DNA of 64,000 nucleotides, from the NCBI GenBank assembly GCA_937876985.1, contig CALEFT010000008.1, positions 15,426-79,425 on the forward strand, read 5' to 3'. The stretch comes from an uncultured Clostridia bacterium. Its GTDB lineage: Bacteria > Bacillota > Clostridia > Saccharofermentanales > Saccharofermentanaceae. Position 1 is the first letter of the stretch; every line of letters begins with the position of its first letter. The position numbers and the translations under genes are program-made. Shown piece by piece: positions 49,735 to 58,931 of the stretch. The notes below the pieces were generated by a model. That model saw only the letters and a list, made by a program, of their open reading frames with translations. It did not search any database and was not told where the DNA came from.

Positions 49735-51273
49735 TCAGCAGTCGATAGTAAGAGCCTTCTCGTAGATTTCTTCTACTTCCTTGCTTGGAGCAGGAGTAAT
49801 GAGAGTAACAACAATTGCTGCAATTACGCTTGCAATAAAGCCAGGAACAATCTCATATACACCAGTGTTTGTAACTAGCGCCTCCATGATTGTTGATGTA
49901 AAGCAAAGTAGCCATGCGATATCAACGATAGCACCAGCCAAGATACCAGCAACAGCACCCTGATAATTAAAGCGCTTCCAGAAGAGCGAGAGAATAACAA
50001 CTGGACCAAAGGAAGATCCAAATAAGCCCCATGCGCTCTCTACCATGTTCATGATATTTGCTGCCCAAGAAGTAGGATCACCAAGACCAGCAAATGCAAT
50101 AATGAAAGCAAGAATTGCAACGATAAGTACTACAATTCTACCTACCCATAGGATTTCCTTATCAGATGCTTCCTTACGAAGTGGACGATAGATATCACTT
50201 GTAATTGCAGAAGAAGCAACTAGAAGCTGTGAATCAGCTGTAGACATTGATGCAGCGATAATAGCTGACAAAAGAATACCAGCAACAAATCCTGGGAAAA
50301 TATCTACTACAATTCTAATAAATACATTCTTTTGTCCATTTGGGAGCAATACATCGGCAAGACCAACACCATTGCTAAGCACATATGTACGTCCAAACCA
50401 TGCAATCAAGATTGCTGCAGTAAGTGTGAGCACTACCCAAATAATTGCAACGAGAGCAGATTTCTTAATCTCAGATGCCTTACGAATAGACATAAAACGA
50501 ACGATAATGTGTGGCATTCCAAAATAACCTAGTCCCCAGCCAAGTCCGGATACCACATCCTGCCAAGAAGCATCAAAAGGATTCTGTCCAAATGCAGAAA
50601 CGCCTTCCTTAAATGCTGTCGCATATTCTGGATTGAATGTACCAGTAGTCTTCATAACAATTGGCACTGCAAGAAGCGCAACAAGCATCAGTAATCCCTG
50701 GAAGAAATCAGTCCAACATACAGCACTAAAACCACCTAGGAAAGTATAAGCCAATACGATCAAAGCAAAGATGACCATTGCCAAGCCTTCATTTCCCTCA
50801 AGGCTAGGAATGATAGCAACAAATACAGTCGTACCAGCATTAAATGCAGATGCTACATAAACTGTAAAGCTAATGAAGAAAATAACAGCACAAATTACCT
50901 TAAGAGCTGAACTCTTAGAAGCAAATCTGTTTGTCAAATACTGCGGCAAAGTGATAGAGTCGTTAGCCGCCTCACTGAAACGACGAAGACGCGTTGCAAC
51001 GATAATCCAGTTGAGAATTGTACCAAGACCAAGTCCAATACCAATCCAAACCTGTCCTACACCAAAAGCCAAAATACTACCTGGGAAGCCCATAAGAAGC
51101 CAACCACTCATGTCGGATGCTTGTGCACTCATCGCAGTAACGAATGGTCCCATGCTACGGCCACCCAAGAAATAATCCTTATCACTTGTGCTCTTGCTTC
51201 GAACAAAGAAATAAATTCCAATTCCAAGCATAAGCGCAAAATAAAGGATACAGGCAAATAATCTTGAAGTCAT
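49735..51273 (-). CDS. putP: Sodium/proline symporter PutP
   Basis: The 512-residue protein has about 13 membrane helices and the SSS-family landmarks GGRSMGPFVTAMSAQASDMSGWLLMGFPG, RLRRFSEAANDSITLPQYLTNRF and SAIIAASMSTADSQLLVASSAITSDIYR, each seen as shorter blocks. These match PutP-type sodium:proline symporters closely. It imports proline as nutrient or osmoprotectant. GAGGTAAT precedes the ATG. It is monocistronic with its own terminator. Confidence 0.93.
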   Translation of the reverse strand: MTSRLFACILYFALMLGIGIYFFVRSKSTSDKDYFLGGRSMGPFVTAMSAQASDMSGWLLMGFPGSILAFGVGQVWIGIGLGLGTILNWIIVATRLRRFSEAANDSITLPQYLTNRFASKSSALKVICAVIFFISFTVYVASAFNAGTTVFVAIIPSLEGNEGLAMVIFALIVLAYTFLGGFSAVCWTDFFQGLLMLVALLAVPIVMKTTGTFNPEYATAFKEGVSAFGQNPFDASWQDVVSGLGWGLGYFGMPHIIVRFMSIRKASEIKKSALVAIIWVVLTLTAAILIAWFGRTYVLSNGVGLADVLLPNGQKNVFIRIVVDIFPGFVAGILLSAIIAASMSTADSQLLVASSAITSDIYRPLRKEASDKEILWVGRIVVLIVAILAFIIAFAGLGDPTSWAANIMNMVESAWGLFGSSFGPVVILSLFWKRFNYQGAVAGILAGAIVDIAWLLCFTSTIMEALVTNTGVYEIVPGFIASVIAAIVVTLITPAPSKEVEEIYEKALTIDC

Positions 51274-51379
51274 AAATATTACCTCATAAACCCTTTCTAT
51301 ATAAATTACTATTATTTTTTACCACACAATTTATCACTATGCAACAAATTACAAAACCTGCGAGCGGCTTAGAAACTCA

Positions 51380-52831
51380 TCAAATATTCATCTTGCGAAC
51401 GCTACCATGCGCACCAAAAATCATCCACTCCGACGCATTATCACATCCACTACTACGAGCCAAAATACCCATCAATTCCTCGCGCTCCTTCTTGCACAAA
51501 ACGGGGTCCGTATCAACCGACGTCATAAGTATTGGCGCATATTGGTTGTACCTGCTTTGCTCCTTGGTCAGCCCGTGCGTATTAACATAGATGTCACCCG
51601 TAAACGCCAATCGATTCTTACTATCCACAAGCACAATTTCTCCAGCCAAATGACCGCCCTTGCCCTCATAAACACAAAAATCCAGCTCCCCTACACGAAG
51701 GGTGCCCACCTTTTCGAGAAGGCGCGTCGAGTTCTTTGACCTAGCCCAAAGCCCCTTCATATTCTCAGGATTAATCGCCTTATACTGCGTAAGAATTTTG
51801 CACATCCTGATATACGGCTTGTGAAGCTCGTTTTGTTCTCTGAAGCCGTCCTCGCCCATAAACTCCAGCCTGAAGCACTCCGCAGTCCTTACACTTCCAT
51901 AGACCTCATCGAAAAGCCCAAGCAATCCGCAATGATCCACATCCGCATGCGTTACAACAATCCTCTTATAAAGCTTCTCATAATCAGGCAAAATCGACTT
52001 GAATAGCGCGACCATCTCCTCTTCGAAAATCGCATATCCGCTATCAACGAAGATCACCTCACCCATGCTTCTAATTATTATCGTATTACTTCCGCAAGGC
52101 GGCTCAATCACGATAATCTCTGTGTCACTTGCAATAGAATACCTGCTAATTCTAGGCACAAATCTACCGCCTTTGCAATCTGAGAGCATTTTCGAGAAAG
52201 CACCTATGCTGCCAAAAGTTTTATATGGTGACAAGCCTCTCTCGTCAAGAGTCTGCATCGCGAGGTTAACATTGATTAGTAGCTCGTGCTTCGCGTCGCT
52301 ATCCAGCTTCACTCTCGACGACAACTCATTTACAAAAGAGTTATAGAAATTCACATTATCGAGCATCTTGTCCGACTTATCGTATTCAATTACTCGAACC
52401 TTACAAATCTCACTAGCCTTCTCGATAAACTTCAAAACATGCTCGTGATTCTCGACAAGCAGTCCCATCTTAAAAAACTGGAAATCTGTACCATTTTCGT
52501 GAGAGCTAATAAAGGAAATATTGAATTTGTATTCGCTTATGAGACGCAATATACTCGTTACGCTTCCAGGAACATCCTCAAGCATAAACTCCAGCAGTAC
52601 GACGCTACTAGAATTTTGCTCTTCTTGCAAATAGCCAAATTCTCTAAGTTTGCTATCTGCTAGACCAAGTTTATCCTCGTCACCTTCTGCCTCAATAAAC
52701 AGAGTATGAATATCAACAGCCTTATTGTAGCTTACTCTTGTAATGTTTACATCCAAAGAAGCAAGGCATTCGCTTGCCTTCAGAAAAGCGCCAATATGAT
52801 CTGGCATTGTTGTAACATAAGTCTTCTTCAT
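51380..52831 (-). CDS. Two ACT domains fused to a metallo-beta-lactamase-fold hydrolase
   Basis: The 483-residue protein begins with two ACT domains (about 1-72, TTMPDHIGAFLKASECLASLDVNITRVSYN; and 78-150, LEFMLEDVPGSVTSILRLISEYKFNISFISS), recognised by their PG/HIGA turns. A helical linker follows, and then an MBL-fold domain (about 230-470) with VFVDSGYA, THADVDHCG (HxxxDH near residue 294) and LAFTGDIYVNTHG. The combination of an amino-acid-sensing pair with an MBL enzyme is unusual; a role regulated by amino acids is inferred. Substrate unknown. GAGGTGG precedes the ATG. Confidence 0.85.
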   Translation of the reverse strand: MKKTYVTTMPDHIGAFLKASECLASLDVNITRVSYNKAVDIHTLFIEAEGDEDKLGLADSKLREFGYLQEEQNSSSVVLLEFMLEDVPGSVTSILRLISEYKFNISFISSHENGTDFQFFKMGLLVENHEHVLKFIEKASEICKVRVIEYDKSDKMLDNVNFYNSFVNELSSRVKLDSDAKHELLINVNLAMQTLDERGLSPYKTFGSIGAFSKMLSDCKGGRFVPRISRYSIASDTEIIVIEPPCGSNTIIIRSMGEVIFVDSGYAIFEEEMVALFKSILPDYEKLYKRIVVTHADVDHCGLLGLFDEVYGSVRTAECFRLEFMGEDGFREQNELHKPYIRMCKILTQYKAINPENMKGLWARSKNSTRLLEKVGTLRVGELDFCVYEGKGGHLAGEIVLVDSKNRLAFTGDIYVNTHGLTKEQSRYNQYAPILMTSVDTDPVLCKKEREELMGILARSSGCDNASEWMIFGAHGSVRKMNI

Positions 52832-52860
52832 AGTGCCACCTCAAACTTGTTTATTAAACA

Positions 52861-52889
52861 GAAAAACTCCAAGTCCTAGAACTTGGAGT
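52861..52889 (-). terminator. Terminator after tRNA-Cys
   Basis: ACTCCAAGT (52866-52874) pairs with ACTTGGAGT (52881-52889); minus-strand T-run follows. Confidence 0.8.
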
Positions 52890-52894
52890 CTCGT

Positions 52895-52969
<75 letters not shown>

Positions 52970-53128
52970 ATTTCTAATGCATTTCAAATGCTTGAATATT
53001 ATGCTTTGATGCTTGGCATTTGTCAAGAGTTTTTTTCACACTTCGTCTTCAGCAGAAAGTTCACCCAGGAAGGCCTGTTTTGATGAACTTCTTGCTGAAC
53101 TTGAAGTTATCAGCACTTTCTTAACAAA

Positions 53129-53157
53129 CAAAAAAGGATGCTGCCAAAGCAACATCC
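53129..53157 (-). terminator. Terminator of the lipoprotein gene
   Basis: GGATG with TGC pairs with GCA and CATCC (53136-53157); on the minus strand TTTTTTG follows. Confidence 0.7.
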
Positions 53158-53260
53158 CTTGAAAATCGTTATAATAGATTATTCATATCGTAGTATTCCT
53201 TTTTAATCTTTGTTCCTTGCTTTTTTAGAAAGAACAAAGGGTGCGCAACCGCTTCTCAAA

Positions 53261-53734
53261 TCAGTTCCTCTTCAAAGTATTGATGATCTCGTCAACCGCT
53301 TCGTACTCTGCATCGGTATCAATTGTCCAAAAGCAAAGTTCAACGATATAAACGTCATCTTCAAACATATAGTTTACAACGGTGTAGGTGTCGCCATCAA
53401 ACTCTTCTGCAGAAACGTACATATATCCATTTATTCCGTTAATGGTTACCTCTTCGGCAGTAGTGCCGTATTCGGTAGCAAAATAGTTTGCTTCGGATTC
53501 AAGAGTATATTCGTCGCCTTTTTCCCATTGATAAACGTCAAAATCAATGCTCTTGTCGTCTTTGTAGAAAAATGCTACTTGGTCTTCGTCATAGTCATCT
53601 TCCGTTAAGGCGTAACCTGCAGGAAGAACGATAGAAAAGTCAGAAGTGCCAAGTTGTGTGGATTTTGTACTTCCACAAGCAAAAAGAGCAAAGACAAATA
53701 CGAGTATAAGGGCTAAAATAGAAAGCTTTTTCAT
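53261..53734 (-). CDS. Small secreted lipoprotein, unknown function
   Basis: The 157-residue protein has a classical lipoprotein signal (KKLSILALILVFVFALFAC, lipobox LFAC with Cys20). The mature part (about 137 residues) is acidic, with the pattern FSIVLPAGYALTED, DFDVYQWEKG and NYFATEYG typical of small beta-rich lipoproteins. No named family is recognised. GGAGA precedes the ATG. It has its own terminator and, together with a recombinase remnant, sits between two tRNA genes, so it could be a recent insertion. Confidence 0.8.
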   Translation of the reverse strand: MKKLSILALILVFVFALFACGSTKSTQLGTSDFSIVLPAGYALTEDDYDEDQVAFFYKDDKSIDFDVYQWEKGDEYTLESEANYFATEYGTTAEEVTINGINGYMYVSAEEFDGDTYTVVNYMFEDDVYIVELCFWTIDTDAEYEAVDEIINTLKRN

Positions 53735-53938
53735 AATTGTAAATCTCCTTTTTCGGTTTATTTTTTGCTAAAGACATTCAACCGCAAGGTAAAAATGTGG
53801 AAGATTCACGCATTTATACAATGCGTATCTGTATTATAGCATATTCTTGGATTCTTTCTTAAAATTCAGTCTGTTAAATGACAAAGTGATTTAACATAAA
53901 CCTCCCGACTATAAGCATTCATGACTGCTTGCTATTTT

Positions 53939-54076
53939 TTAACCTGACTTGTAGGCTTTTTCTTTTACTGCTTTATCTAGGGCTGCTTTGTGTTCATCAT
54001 ACTGCTTTGTAAGTTCGTCATATCTTCTAGCAAATGCAATCTGGTCTTGAACTGTTCTTGCGTTTTCTTTAACCAT
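53939..54076 (-). pseudogene. Remnant of a large serine recombinase (C-terminal coil)
   Basis: The frame from 54076 reads VKENARTVQDQIAFARRYDELTKQ, then YDEHKAALDKAVKEKAYKSG. The charged helix with RYDEL...YDE spacing matches the coiled coil at the C-terminus of large serine recombinases of Clostridia mobile elements. Nothing of the catalytic part is present; the upstream sequence is a short palindromic element instead. It is read as a recombination scar. Confidence 0.5.
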
Positions 54077-54081
54077 AAAGC

Positions 54082-54136
54082 GTGATGATATGTACCGCAC
54101 TTCATGCGGTGATGATATGCCAAGCCTGCGGCTTGG
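54082..54136. repeat. Element of two GTGATGATATG direct repeats each followed by a hairpin
   Basis: GTGATGATATG at 54082-54092 is followed by ACCGCA/TGCGGT (54094-54110). A second GTGATGATATG at 54109-54119 is followed by CCAAGCC/GGCTTGG (54120-54136). The element lies at the broken end of the recombinase remnant, next to tRNA-Gly. Confidence 0.75.
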
Positions 54137-54178
54137 ATAAAAAAAGAAGTAACTTTTGGTAGACAAAAGTTACTTCTT
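54137..54178 (-). terminator. Terminator after tRNA-Gly
   Basis: AAGAAGTAACTTTTG (54144-54158) pairs with CAAAAGTTACTTCTT (54164-54178); T-run on the minus strand. Confidence 0.85.
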
Positions 54179-54180
54179 AT

Positions 54181-54255
54181 TGGAGCGGGATACGAGATTC
54201 GAACTCGCGACTTTCACCTTGGCAAGGTGACACTCTACCACTGAGTTAATCCCGC
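54181..54255 (-). tRNA. tRNA-Gly (anticodon GCC)
   Basis: Acceptor GCGGGAT/ATCCCGC, discriminator T and encoded CCA. The anticodon loop is TTGCCAA (GCC); the T-arm contains GTTCGAATC. Confidence 0.95.
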
Positions 54256-54392
54256 AAATCGTTGACTTGCTTAACCAACATGCACAATTATAATGACGAG
54301 GTGTAAGTTTGTCAACAACTTTTTTGAACAATTTTATTTGATTGAATTCGATTGAATATAATGAAGAGAAAAATGATTTTTCTTGCAATCAT

Positions 54393-55295
54393 TTATCTGT
54401 TAAGAAAAGACTCAAGCGCAGCGTTGTTAACAGAAACAGATGTTTCTTCAGCCTCATCACTTTGTGCATCAGCAGTCGAATCTATAACAATACCTTGCTC
54501 AACGCGTCCATTATAGTTCTCTAGGAATTCGTGCAAGCCTTCTGTATCAATAGTGGAAATGTCTGGATATGAAATTTCATATTCTGAAGTAATTCTATCG
54601 TATGCTCTTTTTGATGCTTCTTGTGTCTCAGAAGCTATCATAGTGAAAATCAAACCCATCATGATAGTAATCACCATAATAATAACAAATATCGCTATTA
54701 TTGCACCACTTGCAGTCTTCCTCACTTTCTCTACTTTTTCAAAACTATCAGCACCATGCTTCTTTTTGGAAAAATATACAATAAACAGAATGATTCCGAT
54801 GAATGGCGCGAGTATTAACATAATAGTCGCTATCACCAAGAACGCCTTATCATTGTCATTTATATTCGAAGATCCGGTATTTGTTGAATAGCTGTGACTA
54901 TTGCCAGAAGTCGAAGTGTAGTTGCGTCTAGAACCAGAACGCCCCTCCTCCCATGACTCAAAAGACGAAGAACCAGTATTCGCATAGTGCGGACCACCGT
55001 TAAAATTGCCCTTCTCCTTCTTCTTCTCCTCGAATGCACCTCGCAAGTTATTCAAAGGATCTTCCTCAGAGCTAGTCGTATGATAACAAACATCGTCACC
55101 ACTTCTATTTACGTGGTCGTCATCATCATCATGCGTGCCAAACATACTCTCAAAAAGGCCTTCGCTTCTCGTAACTCCATCCTCGTCCTCATATGTTCTC
55201 TTTTTAGCAGCAGAGCCATTTAGCCTTGCTCCACAGTAAGGACATTTTCTTGTATCCTCAGCAATTTGCTCATAGCAATAATCACATACTCTCAT
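54393..55295 (-). CDS. Zinc-ribbon membrane protein, unknown function
   Basis: The 300-residue protein begins with a zinc ribbon (CDYCYEQ...CPYCGARL, residues 4-24). A long acidic and Ser/Asn/Gly-rich low-complexity region (about 30-145) follows, then two membrane helices (about 149-172 and 197-220) separated by a basic loop (SKKKHGADSFEKVEKVRKT), and a C-terminal domain (about 225-300) that would lie outside. This layout, zinc ribbon plus membrane segments, is common in Firmicutes proteins of unknown role. GGAGGT precedes the ATG. Confidence 0.75.
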   Translation of the reverse strand: MRVCDYCYEQIAEDTRKCPYCGARLNGSAAKKRTYEDEDGVTRSEGLFESMFGTHDDDDDHVNRSGDDVCYHTTSSEEDPLNNLRGAFEEKKKEKGNFNGGPHYANTGSSSFESWEEGRSGSRRNYTSTSGNSHSYSTNTGSSNINDNDKAFLVIATIMLILAPFIGIILFIVYFSKKKHGADSFEKVEKVRKTASGAIIAIFVIIMVITIMMGLIFTMIASETQEASKRAYDRITSEYEISYPDISTIDTEGLHEFLENYNGRVEQGIVIDSTADAQSDEAEETSVSVNNAALESFLNR

Positions 55296-55330
55296 ATTCT
55301 ACCTCCGTGTTTTTACATCAACCTTACCCA

Positions 55331-56071
55331 TCACTCGTTGCCCGATAACTTATCCGGCAAATCATTCCAAAGACCATTAAAATCTTCGCAATATCTAGTA
55401 TATTTCGCAACTACAATTTTGTCATGGCTTGCAAAAATAAATGGCAAGTCACATTCGCCCAAATTGTAATCAGCCTCGAATGCTAGCGACTCCTTGCTTC
55501 CCTGTCCCTCCAAATCAAAGAAAGCGTTCACACAACCGTCAAGCACATTTCCATCCTCATCGACAAGCTTATCGCGATTGCCACGCGCATCTACGCGGAA
55601 CCAACCACCTGCTGCCTCCAAATAAATGAAGTTCAGCGCATGCAAAATCAATTTAGAATCTGGGTCCTCAGAATTCTCCTTCAAATATTGATATCCAATA
55701 CCTGCAGGAATTCCACACGCACGAAGAATCGCACAAAGCAAATTCGCCTTCGCAAAACAAAGCCCTTCCTTCGACGACAACACATCCGACGCCTTGAAAG
55801 GAACCTTCTCCTTCAAACTCTTAAGTCGTCCTGACCCACCAGAAACTCTCTTATCCCTAGAATGTGCAATCTCGTCTCTTACAAGCAAATACGCCTGACG
55901 CGCAACCTCTGCCTCTGGGTCCAAGCAAACATCCTTGTCACCCGTCTCGGCCGCATGAAGCGCACGCTCCATACAATATCTCGCGATAATCGCCACCTTC
56001 GGGTGCTCTACGTCAATGAACTCACTTGACTCCAAGTATTTCTGCGCTGGCTGTCTTTGTATCCACTCCAT
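55331..56071 (-). CDS. Transglutaminase-like cysteine protease-fold protein
   Basis: ATG 56071 has GGAGG eight bases upstream; ten in-frame codons before it lack a site. The 246-residue protein has the core SSKEGLCFAKANLLCAILRACGIPAGIGYQ (catalytic Cys), then ILHALNFIYL (catalytic His) and GWFRVDARGN (Asp). This matches transglutaminase-like families in which members act as peptidases or amidases. It is cytoplasmic by sequence. No partner is visible; the upstream SPFH operon ends about 210 bases away. Confidence 0.83.
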   Translation of the reverse strand: MEWIQRQPAQKYLESSEFIDVEHPKVAIIARYCMERALHAAETGDKDVCLDPEAEVARQAYLLVRDEIAHSRDKRVSGGSGRLKSLKEKVPFKASDVLSSKEGLCFAKANLLCAILRACGIPAGIGYQYLKENSEDPDSKLILHALNFIYLEAAGGWFRVDARGNRDKLVDEDGNVLDGCVNAFFDLEGQGSKESLAFEADYNLGECDLPFIFASHDKIVVAKYTRYCEDFNGLWNDLPDKLSGNE

Positions 56072-56221
56072 CAAATGTGCCTCCAAATTCCAAGCGAACA
56101 ATCTCGCATGACTTCGTCAATAATCTATCTTTCCCACCTCGAAAAGTCAATCTCTACCACCAAAATCCCCCCTGTTCAATTTGTTTTGTGAGAGCTTAAG
56201 GCTTTTCGAGCGAGCCTAAAC

Positions 56222-56258
56222 AGAAAGAAAAGCGCCCTCAACCGAAGCTGAAGGCGCC
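56222..56258 (-). terminator. Terminator of the nfeD-SPFH operon
   Basis: GCGCCCTCA (56232-56240) pairs, with one mismatch, with TGAAGGCGC (56249-56257) around an ACCGAAGC loop; minus-strand TTTTCTTT follows. Confidence 0.8.
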
Positions 56259-56281
56259 CATTTGTTTGTTAATAATAAGGA

Positions 56282-57181
56282 TTATTCCTTCATTACTTCC
56301 TTAACAGATGTTGCTAGACCAGCAAGTCCCTGGATATCGGAAGGGATGATAATCTTTGTAGCCTTACCATCAGCAGCCTTCTCGAATGCCTCAAGTCCGC
56401 GGAGAGCAACTACGCCGTCGTCAACTCCAACATCCTTAATCATCTGGAGACCCTTAGCTGTAGCTTCCTGAACCATGAGGATAGCCTGTGCCTGACCATC
56501 AGCCTCGCGGATAGCAGCCTCCTTCTTAGCCTCAGCTCTAAGAATTGCGGACTCCTTCTCACCCTCTGCCTCACGGATAGCAGCTTCCTTCTTACCTTCA
56601 GCAATAAGGATTGCCTCTCTCTTCTCACGCTCAGCCTTCATCTGCTTCTCCATCGCGTTCTGAATCTCACGAGGTGGGATGATGTTCTTGAGCTCAACTC
56701 TGTTTACCTTGATACCCCAAGAGTCTGTTGCCTCGTCGAGGATTGCTCTCATCTTTGTGTTGATGATGTCACGGCTTGTAAGTGTCTGGTCAAGCTCGAG
56801 ATCACCGATGATATTACGAAGTGTTGTAGCTGCGAGGTTCTCGATAGCTGTGATAGGACGCTCAATTCCGTATGTGTAAAGCTTTGTATCAAGAATCTGA
56901 TAGAACACAACTGTGTCAATCTGCATTGTAACGTTATCCTTTGTAATAACTGCCTGCGGTGCGAAGTCAGCAACCTTCTCCTTAAGAGAAACTGTCTTTG
57001 CAACTCTGTCGATAAATGGCATCTTTACATGGATACCTGTTCCCCAAATCTTGTGAAAAGCACCGAATCTCTCGATAACCTTCTCTGTTGCCTGTGGCAC
57101 TACCTTAACGTTTGCTAAGAATAGAGCTGCGATAGCGATTGCAAAAATAATCAAACCTGTAAAAAATTCTGGCATCTTCAA
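56282..57181 (-). CDS. SPFH/Band 7 (stomatin-like) membrane protein
   Basis: The 299-residue protein has an N-terminal membrane helix (about 7-25), then an SPFH domain (KVVPQATEKVIERFGAFHKIW, MPFIDRVAKTVSLKEKV) and a long Ala/Glu/Lys coiled coil (about 190-255; EKREAILIAEGKKEAAIREAEG-type repeats, including three near-identical units). It belongs to the QmcA/stomatin group that scaffolds membrane microdomains. It follows nfeD, the usual operon partner. GGAGG precedes the ATG. Confidence 0.92.
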   Translation of the reverse strand: MKMPEFFTGLIIFAIAIAALFLANVKVVPQATEKVIERFGAFHKIWGTGIHVKMPFIDRVAKTVSLKEKVADFAPQAVITKDNVTMQIDTVVFYQILDTKLYTYGIERPITAIENLAATTLRNIIGDLELDQTLTSRDIINTKMRAILDEATDSWGIKVNRVELKNIIPPREIQNAMEKQMKAEREKREAILIAEGKKEAAIREAEGEKESAILRAEAKKEAAIREADGQAQAILMVQEATAKGLQMIKDVGVDDGVVALRGLEAFEKAADGKATKIIIPSDIQGLAGLATSVKEVMKE

Positions 57182-57276
57182 TTTCCTCCCTTGTGCCTTT
57201 ATGTAAACGCCAAGATAATCTTATCTAATCGTCATAATAAAGATTTATCCTGCGCGGCTACCATGTTTTTGTAGTG

Positions 57277-57711
57277 TTACATCTTAGAAACTACAGCCTT
57301 AACACCCGAAATAGCTGTAACCTGAACCTTGCTGTCCTTCTCAATATTTGAATCTGCAACTGCACTCCAAACCTGACCAAGAACCTTAATTTGTCCAGTT
57401 CCATCAATAGGATTAATTGCCTCAATTACAACTGCTTCCTGTCCAATAATTCTGTCGGCATTTGTAGGAGTAGTCTTGATAACATTCTTACCCTTAAGTG
57501 CTGGCTTAATCCAAATTAGGAATACTACAAATAGTGCAGCACTTACTAGCACAAATGCAATAACCTGTCCCACTGGACCAACGCCGCACAAATCGAGCAA
57601 AAGCGCAACAACGCTACCTGCTGCACACCAAATTGTAGTAAGACCCATTGTCATAGCCTCAACAACAAGAAAAATCGCTGTAATAATCAGCCAAACGACC
57701 CACATTTCCAT
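57277..57711 (-). CDS. nfeD: NfeD family protein
   Basis: The 144-residue protein has three to four membrane helices (1-75), including LFVVFLIWI, then a C-terminal OB-fold domain (about 85-144, IGQEAVVIEAINPIDGTGQIKVLGQVWSAVAD). This is the short NfeD type without the protease domain, which pairs with an SPFH protein. Together they are thought to organise membrane domains or assist membrane proteins. AGGAGA precedes the ATG; the SPFH gene follows 95 bases later. Confidence 0.92.
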   Translation of the reverse strand: MEMWVVWLIITAIFLVVEAMTMGLTTIWCAAGSVVALLLDLCGVGPVGQVIAFVLVSAALFVVFLIWIKPALKGKNVIKTTPTNADRIIGQEAVVIEAINPIDGTGQIKVLGQVWSAVADSNIEKDSKVQVTAISGVKAVVSKM

Positions 57712-57835
57712 ATATATCTATCTCCTTTCATCTTTTGTTTTCACCATTATATTCATGCGATTTTGGTTTTACAATATCAACTTCCGAATCTTAAACAAGT
57801 CTTTAACTTTGGTGATTTCATTCTTTACCAACTCC

Positions 57836-57847
57836 CTCGAAAAGCAT
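57836..57847 (+). repeat. CTCGAAAAGCAT word
   Basis: Intergenic copy between nfeD and tRNA-Glu. Confidence 0.7.
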
Positions 57848-57871
57848 CATTTTCAACACATTTTTGGGCAT

Positions 57872-57898
57872 AAAAAAATCAAGGCCTAAAGCCTTGAT
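57872..57898 (-). terminator. Terminator after tRNA-Glu
   Basis: ATCAAGGC (57878-57885) pairs with GCCTTGAT (57891-57898); minus-strand TTTTTTTA follows. Confidence 0.85.
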
Positions 57899-57915
57899 AG
57901 TTTTATCGCTCTCGC

Positions 57916-57990
57916 TGGTGACCCGTACGAGAATCGAACTCGTCACTCCGCCGTGAAAGGGCGACGTCTTAGCCGCTTGACCAACGGGCC
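57916..57990 (-). tRNA. tRNA-Glu (anticodon TTC)
   Basis: Acceptor GGCCCGT/ACGGGTC with encoded CCA. The anticodon loop is CTTTCAC (TTC), and the T-arm carries GTTCGATTC. Confidence 0.95.
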
Positions 57991-57997
57991 AAAAATA

Positions 57998-58074
57998 TGG
58001 TAGCGGCAGTGGGATTCGAACCTACGACCTACCGGGTATGAACCGGGCGCTCTGGCCAACTGAGCTATGCCGCC
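57998..58074 (-). tRNA. tRNA with CAT anticodon, likely elongator Met
   Basis: Acceptor GGCGGCA/TGCCGCT (G-U at the first pair), discriminator A and encoded CCA. The anticodon loop is TTCATAC (CAT). It lies seven bases upstream of tRNA-Glu in the same unit. Ile with lysidine cannot be fully excluded from sequence alone. Confidence 0.88.
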
Positions 58075-58179
58075 ATAAACATGCACCGCTTAAGTGCCTA
58101 ATGATTGTATCAACGAGTATTTTTATTGTCAAGAAGTTTTTTCTTCTTTTTTCTATACATCCTATTCGATTTCCACAAG

Positions 58180-58899
58180 TCAAACATGCTTCACGCCAGA
58201 TATATCCTTAATGCACTCCCCTGCCATAATCATTCCAACAACAGGTGGCACAAAAGAACAGCTCGCTGGCACACGCTTAGCCGGACTATCTCCATCCAAA
58301 CCCACATTATTCACAGGCGCCTCGCTAGAGAAAACAACCTTCGTATGACTAATCCCTTTGTCGCGAAGCCTCTTGCGCATCACTTTGGCAAGTGCATCAT
58401 CGTGCGTCTTAGAAATGTCACACACCACAAACCTCGTCGGATCAAGTTTGTTCCCAGCGCCCATCGCACTAATCACTGGAATTCCACGCTCGTGACACAT
58501 ACAAATCAGCTCCGTTTTCTCGCGCACCTGATCAATCGCATCGAGCACATAATCACAGCCACTCAAAACCGCATCAATTTCCGCGCGCGTCTTTTCGGAA
58601 TAGAAAGCATGCACTGCATTAACCTTACAGTTCGGATTGATATCAGAAATAAGCCTAGCCATTTCTTCTACCTTTGGCCTACCTAGCCCACTTCGAAAAG
58701 CAACCGCCTGTCGATTCAAATTCGATTCACTCACCACATCGCCATCTATAAGCGTAATCTTGCCAACACCGCCACGAGCAAGCGCAAGCGCAGCGGAACC
58801 GCCAACGCCACCAACGCCAACCACAGCAACATGCGATGCAATCACTCTCTCAAGTGAATCGCCAAAAAGCTGATATGTACGCGAATAGAATTCTTCCAT
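58180..58899 (-). CDS. tcdA: tRNA threonylcarbamoyladenosine dehydratase (TcdA/ThiF family)
   Basis: ATG 58899 has AAAGGACC upstream and gives 239 residues; longer in-frame starts overlap feoB. The E1-like domain has VVGVGGVGGSAALALARGGVG, the adenylation motif LIDGDVVSESNLNRQ and GCDYVLDAIDQV. The C-terminal half has ISAMGAGNKLDPTR and PASCSFVPPVVGM, typical of TcdA (CsdL/YgdL). It cyclises t6A to ct6A on ANN-decoding tRNAs. It follows feoB by 33 bases and may share its transcript. Confidence 0.9.
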   Translation of the reverse strand: MEEFYSRTYQLFGDSLERVIASHVAVVGVGGVGGSAALALARGGVGKITLIDGDVVSESNLNRQAVAFRSGLGRPKVEEMARLISDINPNCKVNAVHAFYSEKTRAEIDAVLSGCDYVLDAIDQVREKTELICMCHERGIPVISAMGAGNKLDPTRFVVCDISKTHDDALAKVMRKRLRDKGISHTKVVFSSEAPVNNVGLDGDSPAKRVPASCSFVPPVVGMIMAGECIKDISGVKHV

Positions 58900-58931
58900 C
58901 GTATCACTAGGTCCTTTCAAGTATGTATGCC

